DNA of 64,000 nt from Methanocella paludicola SANAE (GTDB lineage: Archaea; Halobacteriota; Methanocellia; Methanocellales; Methanocellaceae). A model generated the notes under the pieces. The model searched no databases, was not told where the DNA came from, and was given only the letters and a program-made list of their open reading frames with translations. Both the position numbers and the translations under genes were made by a program. The stretch spans positions 1,713,501 to 1,777,500 of the forward strand of contig NC_013665.1 of assembly GCF_000011005.1 (NCBI RefSeq). The letters are read 5' to 3'. Of this stretch, positions 17,207-25,628 are shown piece by piece; the stretch's first letter is position 1, and each line of letters starts with the position of its first letter.

Positions 17207-18522
17207 GGTTGTTTTGTTAGGGGTTGTGGTGGTAGAATAAGTTTTAGTATTTAAGGGCGGGGGTGTAAGGGGCTTGTTGGTAAGAATGAAAACTCCTCAC
17301 AGTCCCCGCGTTTGTAGCGTTAGGCATGTTGATATAAATCTTTTCGCGCGCCGGTTCGCAAGCCTGTTTGATTTTCCCCGAAGCATGGGTTATGCAAGGT
17401 GTCTTGTTAACGCGTCCGTGAGAATGAAGAGCCTGGAATCTGTGTATAACAATTACGGGGGGCTCCCTCCGGACAGTTTCTTCCAGTTTTTCAAGTACTC
17501 CATGGACGATGTGATACGGGGAGCTGACTGGTTCTTCGAGTGTCAGGCCAAATTGGTGGACCTGCATGGCTGTGCTATTGCCATCGACTTGAACGATGTG
17601 GAGCACTGGGGAGTGGAGGACGAGTACGTGCACCCTAAAAAGGGCCTTAACAAGAACACGTACGTCCTCCGGTACGCCGTGGCCTCCCTTGTAGACGAGA
17701 GCCGCAAGCTCGCTCTGGCATGTATGCCCGTCACTACGAACGATAAACTCTCGGACATTGTACGAGTCCTCCTTGAAAAGACAATGAGCCATGTCCTGGT
17801 TGACGTCGTCCTGTTCGACCGGGGATTCTACAATGCCACCATCCTCAAAACCGTGGATGACTTGGGCATGCAATTCGTGATCCCCCTCAGGAAAAGCATG
17901 ACATCGGACAATGTCTGGGAGGAATCGAAAAAACGGGGAGAATACAAATTACGGTATACAGTAAAGGGCGAAACAGACCAGGTACGGGCATGGCTATACC
18001 TCGAAGAGAAAAAGAAAGAGAAAAAAGAGGATGGTAGAAAAGAAAAGGGCAAAAGAAAGGGACGGAACAAGAGCAAGAAGAAGCGAGAAAGGGAGTACGT
18101 GGGAGTGATCAGCAATATGGACGTGTGCCCGGAACTGGTCCAGAATTTCATGGACTGGTACTTCGTAAGGAACAACGTGGAAACAGGTTTTAAAGAGAAG
18201 AACCAGTACAAGATACGAACATGCAGCACCGACAAAGCCTACCGATACCTTATCTATTGCATCAGCCTTTACCTGATGAACCTCGTACAGGTCGTAAGAA
18301 TGGTTAACAACACCTTTTTCAGGAACGACGAGATGAAAAAACTCGTAAAACAATTACTGAGACTTGAAGGATCGCTGATAGGAGAGCACAGGCTCTCAAG
18401 AACCCTGATAGTGATTGCTTAGCGACAACCCGATAGCCCAAGCTATCAAAAAACATTGAAAAACCCCCGCTATTCAGCCAATTCTAACAATAACAACCAA
18501 CAAACCCCACAACAAAACAACC
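17207..18522 (+). mobile_element. Insertion sequence with single DDE transposase (ISH3-like)
   Basis: About 1316 bp bounded by imperfect terminal inverted repeats: left GGTTGTTTTGTTAGGGGTTG (17207 onward), right, read on the minus strand from 18522, GGTTGTTTTGTTGTGGGGTT. One transposase fills it. No clear target duplication was seen at the ends. It sits in non-coding inverted-repeat DNA between convergent genes, so no host gene is broken. Confidence 0.75.
17286..18422 (+). CDS. DDE transposase
   Basis: About 378 residues. Candidate catalytic acids are Asp in AIAIDLNDVEHWG (about residue 100), Asp in VVLFDRGFYNATI (about 179), and Glu in the C-terminal YFVRNNVETGFKEKN, a Y-x2-R-x3-E signature as in IS4-clan/ISH3 transposases. 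A highly basic Lys/Arg/Glu insert (about 240-275) is unusual and probably a surface loop. An ATG at 17286 is preferred to the TTG at 17274. The frame is intact, so the element may be active. Confidence 0.82.
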   Translation: MKTPHSPRVCSVRHVDINLFARRFASLFDFPRSMGYARCLVNASVRMKSLESVYNNYGGLPPDSFFQFFKYSMDDVIRGADWFFECQAKLVDLHGCAIAIDLNDVEHWGVEDEYVHPKKGLNKNTYVLRYAVASLVDESRKLALACMPVTTNDKLSDIVRVLLEKTMSHVLVDVVLFDRGFYNATILKTVDDLGMQFVIPLRKSMTSDNVWEESKKRGEYKLRYTVKGETDQVRAWLYLEEKKKEKKEDGRKEKGKRKGRNKSKKKREREYVGVISNMDVCPELVQNFMDWYFVRNNVETGFKEKNQYKIRTCSTDKAYRYLIYCISLYLMNLVQVVRMVNNTFFRNDEMKKLVKQLLRLEGSLIGEHRLSRTLIVIA

Positions 18523-18642
18523 ACTTAGATAACAGCCCAAAAAAGACCACATCGGAAGTACGGTCTGTGAAACTCTGAGCTCTCCGTGCCCCTGTGGTTG
18601 GACCACTCCGAGACGGCAGAGGTAAAAAGTAAATATAAAAAA

Positions 18643-19239
18643 TTATTCCACGAGCAATAGCGTAAAAGTCGGTAACTGCTCAGGTTTCATGATCTCTTTA
18701 TCCTGCACGACCTCGGTGTACATGCCGGCGTTCTTGGCAGTCTGGAACACATCGATGCCCGCGGACTCGAGGGAGGGCCGGGTGTCTTTCGGGAACCGAC
18801 AGCCCTTTCCACCCTGGACGACTTCGCAGACATCGCACTTGCGGCAGCGGTGTGCCCCATAGGAGAAGGCCTTGTAGTAGCCCGAAAGGAAGGCATGCCG
18901 CTCCATGTCGAAGGCCGCCTTACAGACGTGAAGGCTCAGCTCGTCCATAGCGTCAGGGAGGCGTTTTGGCGGGTACTCGTCGAACCCCAGGAAGCCCTCG
19001 TACTTTATAAGATAAGCTTTCGAGTACTCGTCGAGCACCTGCCGGGTGGCCTCGGGCGTGGGGCTGTGCGGCGGGCACGTATACCTCGTACCGTAATTCT
19101 TGCAGCCGAACTGGCACTTGAGGCGCACCCAGTGCGCCGTTATAACTTCAGAAGGTTTAATGAACCTGAGATCCGAGGCCCCGCTCTCCCGGGCCATACT
19201 TCTTAATTCGTTCTCTAACGTTTCGACCGGCTTCGGCAT
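18643..19239 (-). CDS. DUF2284 cysteine-rich metal-binding protein
   Basis: The 198-residue protein has the DUF2284 pattern: KCQFGCKNYGTRYTCPPHSPTP (Cys residues about 43, 47 and 55), and a second cluster CRKCDVCEVVQGGKGCRFP (about 133-151). Spacing of the cysteines suggests iron-sulfur or other metal binding. Such proteins are common in methanogens and anaerobes and have no proven function. It lies just beyond the LIR-2/IS region. Confident of the family, not of the role. Confidence 0.85.
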   Translation of the reverse strand: MPKPVETLENELRSMARESGASDLRFIKPSEVITAHWVRLKCQFGCKNYGTRYTCPPHSPTPEATRQVLDEYSKAYLIKYEGFLGFDEYPPKRLPDAMDELSLHVCKAAFDMERHAFLSGYYKAFSYGAHRCRKCDVCEVVQGGKGCRFPKDTRPSLESAGIDVFQTAKNAGMYTEVVQDKEIMKPEQLPTFTLLLVE

Positions 19240-19347
19240 ATGAAATCCACTTCAATTAGCAAACGACATTGAAAGAATATAAGCTTATTTTCAGGCAGGG
19301 GAGGGTTTAAGTATTTACAGGAGAAATAGGCGAATGGTAGGGTAATT

Positions 19348-19575
19348 ATGGTAGACTTAAGGGTCATCAGCGACATGAGCAGGCAGCGAAAGCTCCAGGG
19401 CCTGACCGGGTGCCTGGCCGTCTTCGGGATCGGCCTCTGGTACTTCAACGTGAAGATATTCTCGGTGAGCCCGGGCGAGTTCATCGCCGCGCTGGCCATC
19501 ATCTTCTTCGCCATCGCCACCATCCACTGGTTCGACGACGAGGAGAAGCTCGAAGAGGAAGGCCTGAAAAAGTAG
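19348..19575 (+). CDS. Small hypothetical membrane protein
   Basis: The 75-residue product has two hydrophobic helices (about residues 19-35 and 42-59) and an acidic C-terminal tail WFDDEEKLEEEGLKK. Good third-position GC and an upstream GGTAGGGTAATT spacer support coding. It converges with the small basic protein at 19584. No family recognised. Confidence 0.6.
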   Translation: MVDLRVISDMSRQRKLQGLTGCLAVFGIGLWYFNVKIFSVSPGEFIAALAIIFFAIATIHWFDDEEKLEEEGLKK

Positions 19576-19583
19576 ACTAAGGT

Positions 19584-19829
19584 TCAGCCTTTTAATTTTT
19601 TCTGCACGGGCGAGACCTTAGACTTGCCCTCGATCCACTTTACTTTCTGTTCCGCATCGGGATCGTCCTTCCATTCTGCAGGGACCTTTCTCTGCCTGAC
19701 CAGGGCGTCCGTCCACCGCTCGAACCGCTTCTGGTTCTCCGACTTCGTCTTATCCTCTTTGTAGAGCGTGGCGGCGCTTTTGAAGGGTGAGTCGAATACT
19801 GCGGGTACTTTCTTTTTCGGCGGAGTCAC
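19584..19829 (-). CDS. Small basic hypothetical protein
   Basis: The 81-residue, Lys/Arg-rich protein (MTPPKKKVPAVF at the start, KSKVSPVQKKLKG at the end) has no hydrophobic segment and a helix-like middle (SENQKRFERWTDALVRQRK). It could bind nucleic acid, but there is no recognisable motif. Convergent with the gene ending at 19575. Confidence 0.52.
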   Translation of the reverse strand: MTPPKKKVPAVFDSPFKSAATLYKEDKTKSENQKRFERWTDALVRQRKVPAEWKDDPDAEQKVKWIEGKSKVSPVQKKLKG

Positions 19830-19922
19830 AATAAGCCTTCTCCCGCCGGTCCGACAAATAGTTTACGATACCTGCGAAAGTATATAACCGATAAACAGGA
19901 AAAAGCCATTAAGAGGCAAGAT

Positions 19923-20165
19923 ATGGCCGATATTAGGATCTTTTCTCAACCGACCTGCCCGGCATGCAACGAAGTAAAGGAATACCTCAAGGGCAAGGGC
20001 GTACCATTCACCGACTACAATATACTGGAAGACGATAAGGCGCTCGAGGAGATGCTCCACGTCCATAAGGTCCGTGTTACCCCGCTGATCATTATCAACG
20101 ATAAGAAAAAGATCATAGGCTTCGACGTGGAAGAGATTGAAAAAGCCCTCGCCGAAAATCAATGA
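19923..20165 (+). CDS. Glutaredoxin-like protein (NrdH type)
   Basis: The 80-residue thioredoxin-fold protein has the dithiol active site QPTCPACNEVKEYL with Cys14 and Cys17 (CPAC), and the cis-Pro region VRVTPLIIIND, followed by GFDVEEIEKAL. This is the usual size for archaeal glutaredoxin/NrdH redoxins that receive electrons from thioredoxin-reductase-like enzymes. Single gene. Confidence 0.88.
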   Translation: MADIRIFSQPTCPACNEVKEYLKGKGVPFTDYNILEDDKALEEMLHVHKVRVTPLIIINDKKKIIGFDVEEIEKALAENQ

Positions 20166-20218
20166 CGCTAATCCTTCATCTATTTATTTATATTAGTTAA
20201 GATGTATTGGCTGCCAGT

Positions 20219-21493
20219 ATGGAGCTTAAAAGACAGCAGATACTCATCCTCGCCGTGGCGAACGTCATATTCACGCTCGGTTTCGGCATCATCATACCCG
20301 TCCTGCCATACTATTCCAGGAACCTGGGCGCCGACGCCTTTATCCTCGGCCTGCTCATGGCGTCCTTCTCGCTGATGCAGTTCATCTTCGCCCCGTACTG
20401 GGGCATGCTGTCTGACCGCATCGGGCGCAAGCCGGTGCTCGCCATCGGCCTGGCGGGCTTCGGGCTGTCATTTATCATATTCGGATTATCCACACAGCTC
20501 TGGATGCTTTTCGTGTCTCGCATCGTGGGCGGCATCCTGTCGGCCGGTATCTTCCCGGCATCGTTCGCGCTTATCGCCGACATCACCGAGCCGGGCGAGC
20601 GCGGCAAGATCATGGGCTGGATGGGCGCAGCGGCGGGGCTTGGCATCATCTTCGGGCCGGCCATCTGCGGAGTGTTCGTGCCCTTCGGCATGTCCGTACC
20701 GTTCTTTGTGGCGGGCGCGATTGCGCTAGTCACGGTCGTGGCACTATATGCCGTCATGCCCGAATCAAGGGCCGTAACCATAGACATGCACGCTAAAAAG
20801 ACATCCATCGCAGACTCGTTCAAGGCGATCGCAACATCCCTGAAGACGCCGATCGGCGTATTTTTACTCCTGACCATGCTGATCAACTTCGCACTGGCAT
20901 GCTACGAAGGTACCTTCTCGTATTTCCTGATGGACCGGTTCCATCTTACCTCGGAAGCCCTCTCGTCGGTGCCGCTGCTCGCGTTCCTGGACATCTCCAT
21001 CGACGCCACCGGCCCAACGCTCATGGCCTTCCTGTTTACCGCGATGGGCATCGTCATGCTCTTCGGGCAGGGCATACTCGTGGGCATGGCGCTCAAGCGC
21101 CTGAAGGAAGAAAAGACGGTCATCGCCGGCCTTCTCCTGTCCTGCGCTGGCCTGGTGGCCGTACTTGTGGCTCCCGATTTTGTCACGCTGCTCCTGGCGG
21201 CCTGCGTCATAGGCGTCGGCAGCGGCCTTGTGATGCCCAGTCTCAGCTCGTACATTTCAGGCCGGACCGATAAGGATACGCAGGGGTCTGCGCTGGGCGT
21301 CATGGGCTCCTATAACAGCCTGGGCAGGATCGTCGGGCCGCCCGTCGGCGGGTTCGCCTACGACGTGAACATGATATTCCCGTACATATCTTCGTCCATC
21401 CTGCTGGCCCTCGGGGCGCTCTCCGTCGTGTTCATCATGCGGGCCTCGAAAAAGGAAGAAGCGGAAATTATTGCGGTCAAACCCCCCGTATAA
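20219..21493 (+). CDS. Major facilitator superfamily transporter
   Basis: About 424 residues with 12 predicted membrane helices. The MFS loop 2-3 motif is visible as GMLSDRIGRKPVLAIG (about residues 61-76), plus a PESRAVT linker after helix 6. The central loop carries MHAKKTSIADSF. Topology resembles drug:proton antiporters of the MdtG/TetA type, but the substrate cannot be told. I prefer ATG 20219 over the TTG at 20207. Confidence 0.88.
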   Translation: MELKRQQILILAVANVIFTLGFGIIIPVLPYYSRNLGADAFILGLLMASFSLMQFIFAPYWGMLSDRIGRKPVLAIGLAGFGLSFIIFGLSTQLWMLFVSRIVGGILSAGIFPASFALIADITEPGERGKIMGWMGAAAGLGIIFGPAICGVFVPFGMSVPFFVAGAIALVTVVALYAVMPESRAVTIDMHAKKTSIADSFKAIATSLKTPIGVFLLLTMLINFALACYEGTFSYFLMDRFHLTSEALSSVPLLAFLDISIDATGPTLMAFLFTAMGIVMLFGQGILVGMALKRLKEEKTVIAGLLLSCAGLVAVLVAPDFVTLLLAACVIGVGSGLVMPSLSSYISGRTDKDTQGSALGVMGSYNSLGRIVGPPVGGFAYDVNMIFPYISSSILLALGALSVVFIMRASKKEEAEIIAVKPPV

Positions 21494-21659
21494 CGTGTTA
21501 GTCTCCGCCGTACGCCCTATACGATATTTACCGCCGATATAATACGCTGATAACGCGATGAAGCTTAGCTATTCTCGCCTTTTTTTACGACATGTGATAA
21601 GTATCAAGTAAAATATAACAAATTTTACTTTAACGCTTTAAAAATAAACGGTGATACAA

Positions 21660-21806
21660 ATGGAACAGAGATATGCTACTAATACTGACAATGGCGAGAA
21701 GGCATATACAGCTAAGAACTACTGTGTCAACACTAACCGCACCTACGTCTACGAGATCAAGAACGGCCAGATCATTAATGAGCGTAAAGTCCATGGGGAG
21801 GATTAA
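21660..21806 (+). CDS. 48-residue hypothetical protein
   Basis: An intact small ORF starts MEQRYATNTDNGEKAYTAKN, continues with a single Cys and TYVYEIKNGQIINERK, and ends GED. It is polar and resembles a small beta-rich cytosolic protein. It lies alone in a 390-bp gap between the MFS gene and the siroheme protein. A TTTTT run flanked by AAGCC/GGCTT just after the stop (about 21806-21818) looks like a terminator. Confidence 0.5.
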   Translation: MEQRYATNTDNGEKAYTAKNYCVNTNRTYVYEIKNGQIINERKVHGED

Positions 21807-21882
21807 GCCTTTTTGGCTTTGACCACAATTTTATTTGGATTAGTTATATAATTTCTAATTTTAGTATCTTCCTTGTGTTGTT

Positions 21883-22557
21883 ATGGCTAAGACCGATCTT
21901 TTAGACAAGGGGGCTATTTTGCAGAGGGATAAAGAGACTTACGCGATCGCGCCCCATCTACCCGGGGGCATCTGCAGCCCCGATACGTTAAGGAAGCTGG
22001 CGGACGTCGCTGAGAAGTACCATGCGGCCACGCTGAAGGTCACGGGCGCCCAGCGCATCGCCATCGTCGGCCTCAGGGAAGAGGACCTGGATAATGTCTG
22101 GATAGAACTGGGCCTGAGCCCCGGCGCCGCCGTAGGCATGTGTGTCCGGAGCATCAAGGTCTGCCCGGGAACGACTTTCTGTAAGCGCGGCGTGCAGGAC
22201 AGCGTCGGCCTCGGGCTGGCCCTGGATAAGGCGTATCACGGGCTTACGACGCCGTCCAAGTTTAAGATCGGTGTCTCGGGCTGCCCCAATAATTGCGGCG
22301 AAGCCTGGCTGAAGGACCTGGGCTTCTTCGGCACCGTCAAGGGTTTCACCTGTGTCGTCGGCGGCGAGGCCGGCAGGACCCCCCGTATCGGCCGGGAACT
22401 CGCCACCGGGCTTAACGTCGACCAGAGCAAAGATCTGGCCGATAAGGTCATCCAGTATTACCGCCAGAACGCAAAGCCCCGTGAGCGCATGGGTGCGTTC
22501 ATCGAGCGGATCACCTTCGAAAAGTTCGCCGAGGACGTGCGGGAGCGACGCAAATAA
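21883..22557 (+). CDS. Small siroheme/[4Fe-4S] sulfite-reductase-like protein (Dsr-LP)
   Basis: The 224-residue protein is a single nitrite/sulfite reductase module. The cluster and siroheme motif is complete: CPGTTFC (C-x5-C, about residues 94-100) and GCPNNC (C-x3-C, about 132-137). It also has the ferredoxin-like N-terminal half with HLPGGICSPDTLRKLADVA. Methanogens commonly carry such dissimilatory sulfite reductase-like proteins, some of which act on sulfite or in sulfur assimilation; activity of this group is mostly unproven. The convergent flavodoxin-rubredoxin gene could be an electron partner. Confidence 0.85.
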   Translation: MAKTDLLDKGAILQRDKETYAIAPHLPGGICSPDTLRKLADVAEKYHAATLKVTGAQRIAIVGLREEDLDNVWIELGLSPGAAVGMCVRSIKVCPGTTFCKRGVQDSVGLGLALDKAYHGLTTPSKFKIGVSGCPNNCGEAWLKDLGFFGTVKGFTCVVGGEAGRTPRIGRELATGLNVDQSKDLADKVIQYYRQNAKPRERMGAFIERITFEKFAEDVRERRK

Positions 22558-22572
22558 AAAAGCTGGGCCCGC

Positions 22573-23349
22573 TTACTCGCAGCTGGGCCTTATGTCCATT
22601 TTGCTCTCGACGCCTAACCTGGAAAAAGAGACGACGTTGTGCGTCACGTTCTTCACGTACTCTTCCATGAGCTTGTCCTCTTTAAAGTATGCGTGGTCGG
22701 TCTCGCTCTGGTAAGCCCGCCCATGGGTCGAGTAGGCGATGCCGTAAGGGGCCAGGATATAGCCCAGATTCTGGAAGACCATGAAAATGTCAAAGGCCGT
22801 CTTATAAGCGCCGTCCTCGTGGCCGTTCACGATGATGCCTACGGTGCGCCCGGCGAGCGGCGTGGACTTATCGATCAGGTACATGTTCTCGATGCAGGTG
22901 AGCCGGTCCAGGAATGCCTTAAGCCGCGACGGTATGCCATTCCAGTTGATCGGGCTGACGACGATGATCGCCTTCGCGCCCATGATCATCTCATGGAGCT
23001 TATGCACGTCATCAAAAGCGTTCCGGCACGGGTATCGGCACATATCCTCCTTCATGCTATAGCAGCACCAGCAGTGCTCGACGTTATAGTCGTTAAGGTG
23101 CAATAGCTTGCAGGAAACGCCGTATTCGCTGGCTGCCCGCTCCGCGATAGTGGCAAAATAGGCGGTGTTATGCGCCCGGTGCTTCGAGCCGTTGATAATG
23201 AGTAGTTCAGGCCTCTCGTCAAGCCTGTCTTTAGGGCGCTTTCCCTTTTCATAGAACTCATCTTTGAACGAGCCGCAGGAAGGGCAGTCATCGGGAGGCG
23301 AATCCCCGTCCATCTCGTAGCCGCAGACGCCGCATTTCCACTTTGCCAT
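22573..23349 (-). CDS. Rubredoxin-flavodoxin fusion (NAD(P)H/FMN reductase family)
   Basis: The 258-residue protein starts with a rubredoxin-like zinc/iron knuckle: WKCGVCGYEMDGDSPPDDCP followed by SCG (Cys at about 5, 8, 22, 25). Residues 48-258 form an iron-sulfur-flavoprotein-like flavodoxin fold (LLIINGSKHRAHNT for FMN phosphate, CWCCYSMKEDMCRYPC with several Cys, VVSPINWNGIPSRLKAFLDR). The Cys group could hold a [4Fe-4S] cluster. Such fusions move electrons between NADH or ferredoxin and small partners; here it ends next to the siroheme protein, which is suggestive only. Confidence 0.85.
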   Translation of the reverse strand: MAKWKCGVCGYEMDGDSPPDDCPSCGSFKDEFYEKGKRPKDRLDERPELLIINGSKHRAHNTAYFATIAERAASEYGVSCKLLHLNDYNVEHCWCCYSMKEDMCRYPCRNAFDDVHKLHEMIMGAKAIIVVSPINWNGIPSRLKAFLDRLTCIENMYLIDKSTPLAGRTVGIIVNGHEDGAYKTAFDIFMVFQNLGYILAPYGIAYSTHGRAYQSETDHAYFKEDKLMEEYVKNVTHNVVSFSRLGVESKMDIRPSCE

Positions 23350-23436
23350 ATAGAACCAGAATAATTGTTGGGAGGCTCATAGTAAAATCTTTTCGGGAAC
23401 ATGTAATTACATATAGCCTAAAGTAATTACTATATA

Positions 23437-23757
23437 ATGATGAGAAAGCTCGTGAGGGACAGGGTGCCGGACATCATCCGCAAGAGTGGCCGGGAGCCGG
23501 ACGTGGAGCGTGTGTCCGGCGAATGGCTCAGGCTGGCGCTGAAGGATAAGCTCGTGGAAGAGGCTTGCGAGCTGCGTGCATCGGAAGACGTATACGAGGA
23601 ACTCGCGGACGTCCTGGAAGTGGTGGACGCGATCGCCGAATACTGGGGTATCGACCGGCAGAAGCTCGAGAACATAAAAAAGGAAAAGCTGGACAGGGCC
23701 GGAGGATTCAAGGAAGGCTACGTGCTCCGGGACGATGGCGAAAAGCATTTGGCGTAG
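23437..23757 (+). CDS. MazG-like nucleotide pyrophosphohydrolase
   Basis: The 106-residue protein matches the small MazG-related/phosphoribosyl-ATP pyrophosphohydrolase-like family: KLVRDRVPDIIRKSG at the start and the metal-binding helices KLVEEACELRAS and YEELADVLEVVDAIAEYWG, giving the EExxE/ExxD pattern. It probably hydrolyses non-canonical nucleoside triphosphates. Met2 is an alternative start. The following zinc-ribbon gene starts 26 bp downstream, so they may be co-transcribed. Confidence 0.82.
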   Translation: MMRKLVRDRVPDIIRKSGREPDVERVSGEWLRLALKDKLVEEACELRASEDVYEELADVLEVVDAIAEYWGIDRQKLENIKKEKLDRAGGFKEGYVLRDDGEKHLA

Positions 23758-23783
23758 GGCGGATAAATTTAAAGGAGAAGACG

Positions 23784-24197
23784 ATGGCCACAAAGTACAA
23801 GCTCAAGACCGACCCGGTGGGCATGGTCGGAAGGGATTGCCCCCGGCAGTCGTGTAAAGCCTATTTCAAGGTCAGGGAGGCCGACGTGTACGGGGACGTG
23901 GAGCTGACCTGCCCGAACTGCGGCAGCCAGGCCAATGTGAAAAAATACACGACGGAGGAGCAGATCAAATACATCAATTCCCTCATCTTCCACCACAACG
24001 AATGTCCCGTCGACTTCAATTATTCAAAGACCACCCCGTGCTACGATTACGTGGAAAGGCCCGCGCACTGCACGTTCAGCTGCGACTCCTGTAAGAATAA
24101 GTTCGGCTACGACGCGAAGCCCAACTATTGCCCGTACTGCGGGGCTACGCATGAGCACCTGCACGTCGATGGCACGTGCGAGCTGAAGGAGCCGTGA
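23784..24197 (+). CDS. Multi zinc-ribbon hypothetical protein
   Basis: 137 residues with four Cys pairs: CPRQSC, CPNC, CDSC and CPYC, so two or more zinc ribbons at about residues 16-40 and 90-115. The ATG at 23784 is preceded by AAAGGAGAAG, a clear SD, and removes the GC-rich frame extension that overlaps the MazG-like gene. No named family; the fold suggests nucleic-acid or protein binding. Confidence 0.68.
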   Translation: MATKYKLKTDPVGMVGRDCPRQSCKAYFKVREADVYGDVELTCPNCGSQANVKKYTTEEQIKYINSLIFHHNECPVDFNYSKTTPCYDYVERPAHCTFSCDSCKNKFGYDAKPNYCPYCGATHEHLHVDGTCELKEP

Positions 24198-24217
24198 GTA
24201 CGGGGAAAAATCCGGGT

Positions 24218-24283
24218 GCATGGGACTACACGAAGGGGTCTCGGTTTGTGGTCACGCTGCCGGCATTTGAAAAATGGTATAAA
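24218..24283 (+). pseudogene. C-terminal remnant of a histidine kinase ATPase domain
   Basis: A short in-frame stretch reads WDYTKGSRFVVTLPAFEKW, nearly identical to the last residues of the full sensor kinase at 40965 (DHTKGAKFVVMLPAIEK). Nothing of the rest of the kinase is present before it. It is best explained as a leftover tail after deletion. Confidence 0.6.
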
Positions 24284-24332
24284 CCAAATTTTAACTTAAA
24301 GCCAAATTATGATCCTATCAGGCTGAATGCCC

Positions 24333-25154
24333 TTACCGCCCGAGCTTCTCCCGGACCAGCTCGTAGAACTTATCGCCGAACTTCACGAACAGGGCGGGCG
24401 TGTCGCACCGCGTGAACGTCAGCACGTCGCTCTTCCGGACGCTTGCCGTATACTGGCCGTCCACAACGACCATCGACTCCTTATCCTCTTTCATCAGCTC
24501 GAGCCTGACCACGCTCTCTCCCGGGACTACCCAGGGCCTGGCGGACAGCTTATACGGCGCAAGCGGCACAACAATGATGCCGTCGACACGCGGGTCAAGG
24601 ATGGGGCCGCCGGCGCTCATGGCATAGGCCGTCGAGCCGGTCGGGGTGGCGATCACAACGCCATCCGCCCTGAAGTCCTCCATGAACTTGCCGTCGACGT
24701 GTATCTTGAACTGCGATATCTTGGCCGGCCTCGACGTGATGATGACCGCCTCGTTCATGGCGCATGGAAGCTCGAAGTCGTTCAGCTTCACGGCCAGCCT
24801 CGCCCTCTCGACGACCTCGTAATTATCCAGTACGTCGTCGATCATGTAGAACGCCGTCTCCGGGTCCACTACGGTCAGGAACCCGACCTCGCCCATGTTG
24901 ATGCCCAGGATAGGCGTGGGCTTGGGCAGTAATTGTAAAGAGCGTAATATCGTGCCGTCGCCGCCGAAAATGAGTATAAGGTCGGCGTATATCTCGTCGA
25001 TCTCCGTTGCCTCGGCGACCCCCGCCAGCGACGCCGTCACCGGGTCCAGGAACAGCTTCACCTTGTACGACAGCTTCTTGACCATGTCCGCTATGTAGCC
25101 CTTCGGGTCCTTCACGTCCAGCCGGGAGATGATGCCTACGGAGTTCGCCTTCAT
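24333..25154 (-). CDS. nadK: NAD kinase
   Basis: Phosphorylates NAD+ to NADP+. The 273-residue protein carries the diagnostic FGGDGTILRSLQLL (about residues 67-80), GINMGEVGFLTVVDPE, and the second motif TPTGSTAYAMSAGGPILDP (about 169-187). Met at 25154 (MKANSVGII) is the more family-like start than 25163. Single gene on the minus strand. Confidence 0.93.
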   Translation of the reverse strand: MKANSVGIISRLDVKDPKGYIADMVKKLSYKVKLFLDPVTASLAGVAEATEIDEIYADLILIFGGDGTILRSLQLLPKPTPILGINMGEVGFLTVVDPETAFYMIDDVLDNYEVVERARLAVKLNDFELPCAMNEAVIITSRPAKISQFKIHVDGKFMEDFRADGVVIATPTGSTAYAMSAGGPILDPRVDGIIVVPLAPYKLSARPWVVPGESVVRLELMKEDKESMVVVDGQYTASVRKSDVLTFTRCDTPALFVKFGDKFYELVREKLGR

Positions 25155-25246
25155 CCGGAACAATATTGTGCACTTATGGGCTATAAGCCCTTTGGGGAGA
25201 GCACTATAGTTTTTTACTATTAAATGCCTTAATCAAGGGAGAAGTT

Positions 25247-25624
25247 ATGGATCAAAATAATTATGAGACGATCGATGAGTACATTTTACAATTTTCTCCT
25301 GAGGTCCGGGATAAGCTAAGTAAGTTAAGAAAAGTTATCAAAGAGGCGGCGCCTGAGGCTGAAGAGAAGATAAGCTATCGGATGCCTGCTTTTGCGCAAA
25401 ACGGCATACTGGTTTATTTTGCAGCCTTTAAAGAACATATTGGTTTCTTCCCTACGAGTAGCGGAATTGCCAAATTTAAAGATGAGCTGTCGAGGTATAA
25501 GGGAGGAAAGGGATCGGTGCAGTTTCCCCTGGATAAGCCTCTGCCTTATGAGCTGGTAAGCAGGATAGTTAAGTTCCGCATTGCCGAGAATATGGGAAAG
25601 GCAAAGGGCGGTAAAAGGAAGTAA
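25247..25624 (+). CDS. DUF1801/YdhG-like protein
   Basis: The 125-residue product matches the YdhG/DUF1801 family: YETIDEYILQFSPEVRDKLSKLRKVI, AAPEAEEKISYRMPAFAQNG and HIGFFPTSSGI. Bacterial relatives of this family have been proposed as frataxin-like iron chaperones; the archaeal function is unknown. It has a strong SD (AGGGAGAAGTT) before the ATG. LIR-3 begins about 5 bp after the stop. Confidence 0.85.
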   Translation: MDQNNYETIDEYILQFSPEVRDKLSKLRKVIKEAAPEAEEKISYRMPAFAQNGILVYFAAFKEHIGFFPTSSGIAKFKDELSRYKGGKGSVQFPLDKPLPYELVSRIVKFRIAENMGKAKGGKRK

Positions 25625-25628
25625 TATT

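Larger units (their letters stand above)
16945..18625. repeat. Inverted-repeat region split by an insertion sequence (LIR-2)
   Basis: Left of the IS (16955-17000) the words ACCACAGAGG...CACGGAGTTCACAGAG recur, with complementary blocks at 17120-17190 (CTCTGTGCCCC, CTCCGTGCCCTCTGAG). Right of the IS (18562-18610) the complement continues: CTGTGAAACTCTGAG and CTCCGTGCCCCTGTGGTTGG. The flanks thus form one interrupted palindrome of CACAGAG-type words. No gene apart from the transposase is seen. Confidence 0.7.

Noticed and set aside
17200-18530. Target-site duplication around the IS
   Set aside because: Bases flanking the terminal repeats (TTCCGA left, ACTTAG right) do not match, so no duplication is claimed.
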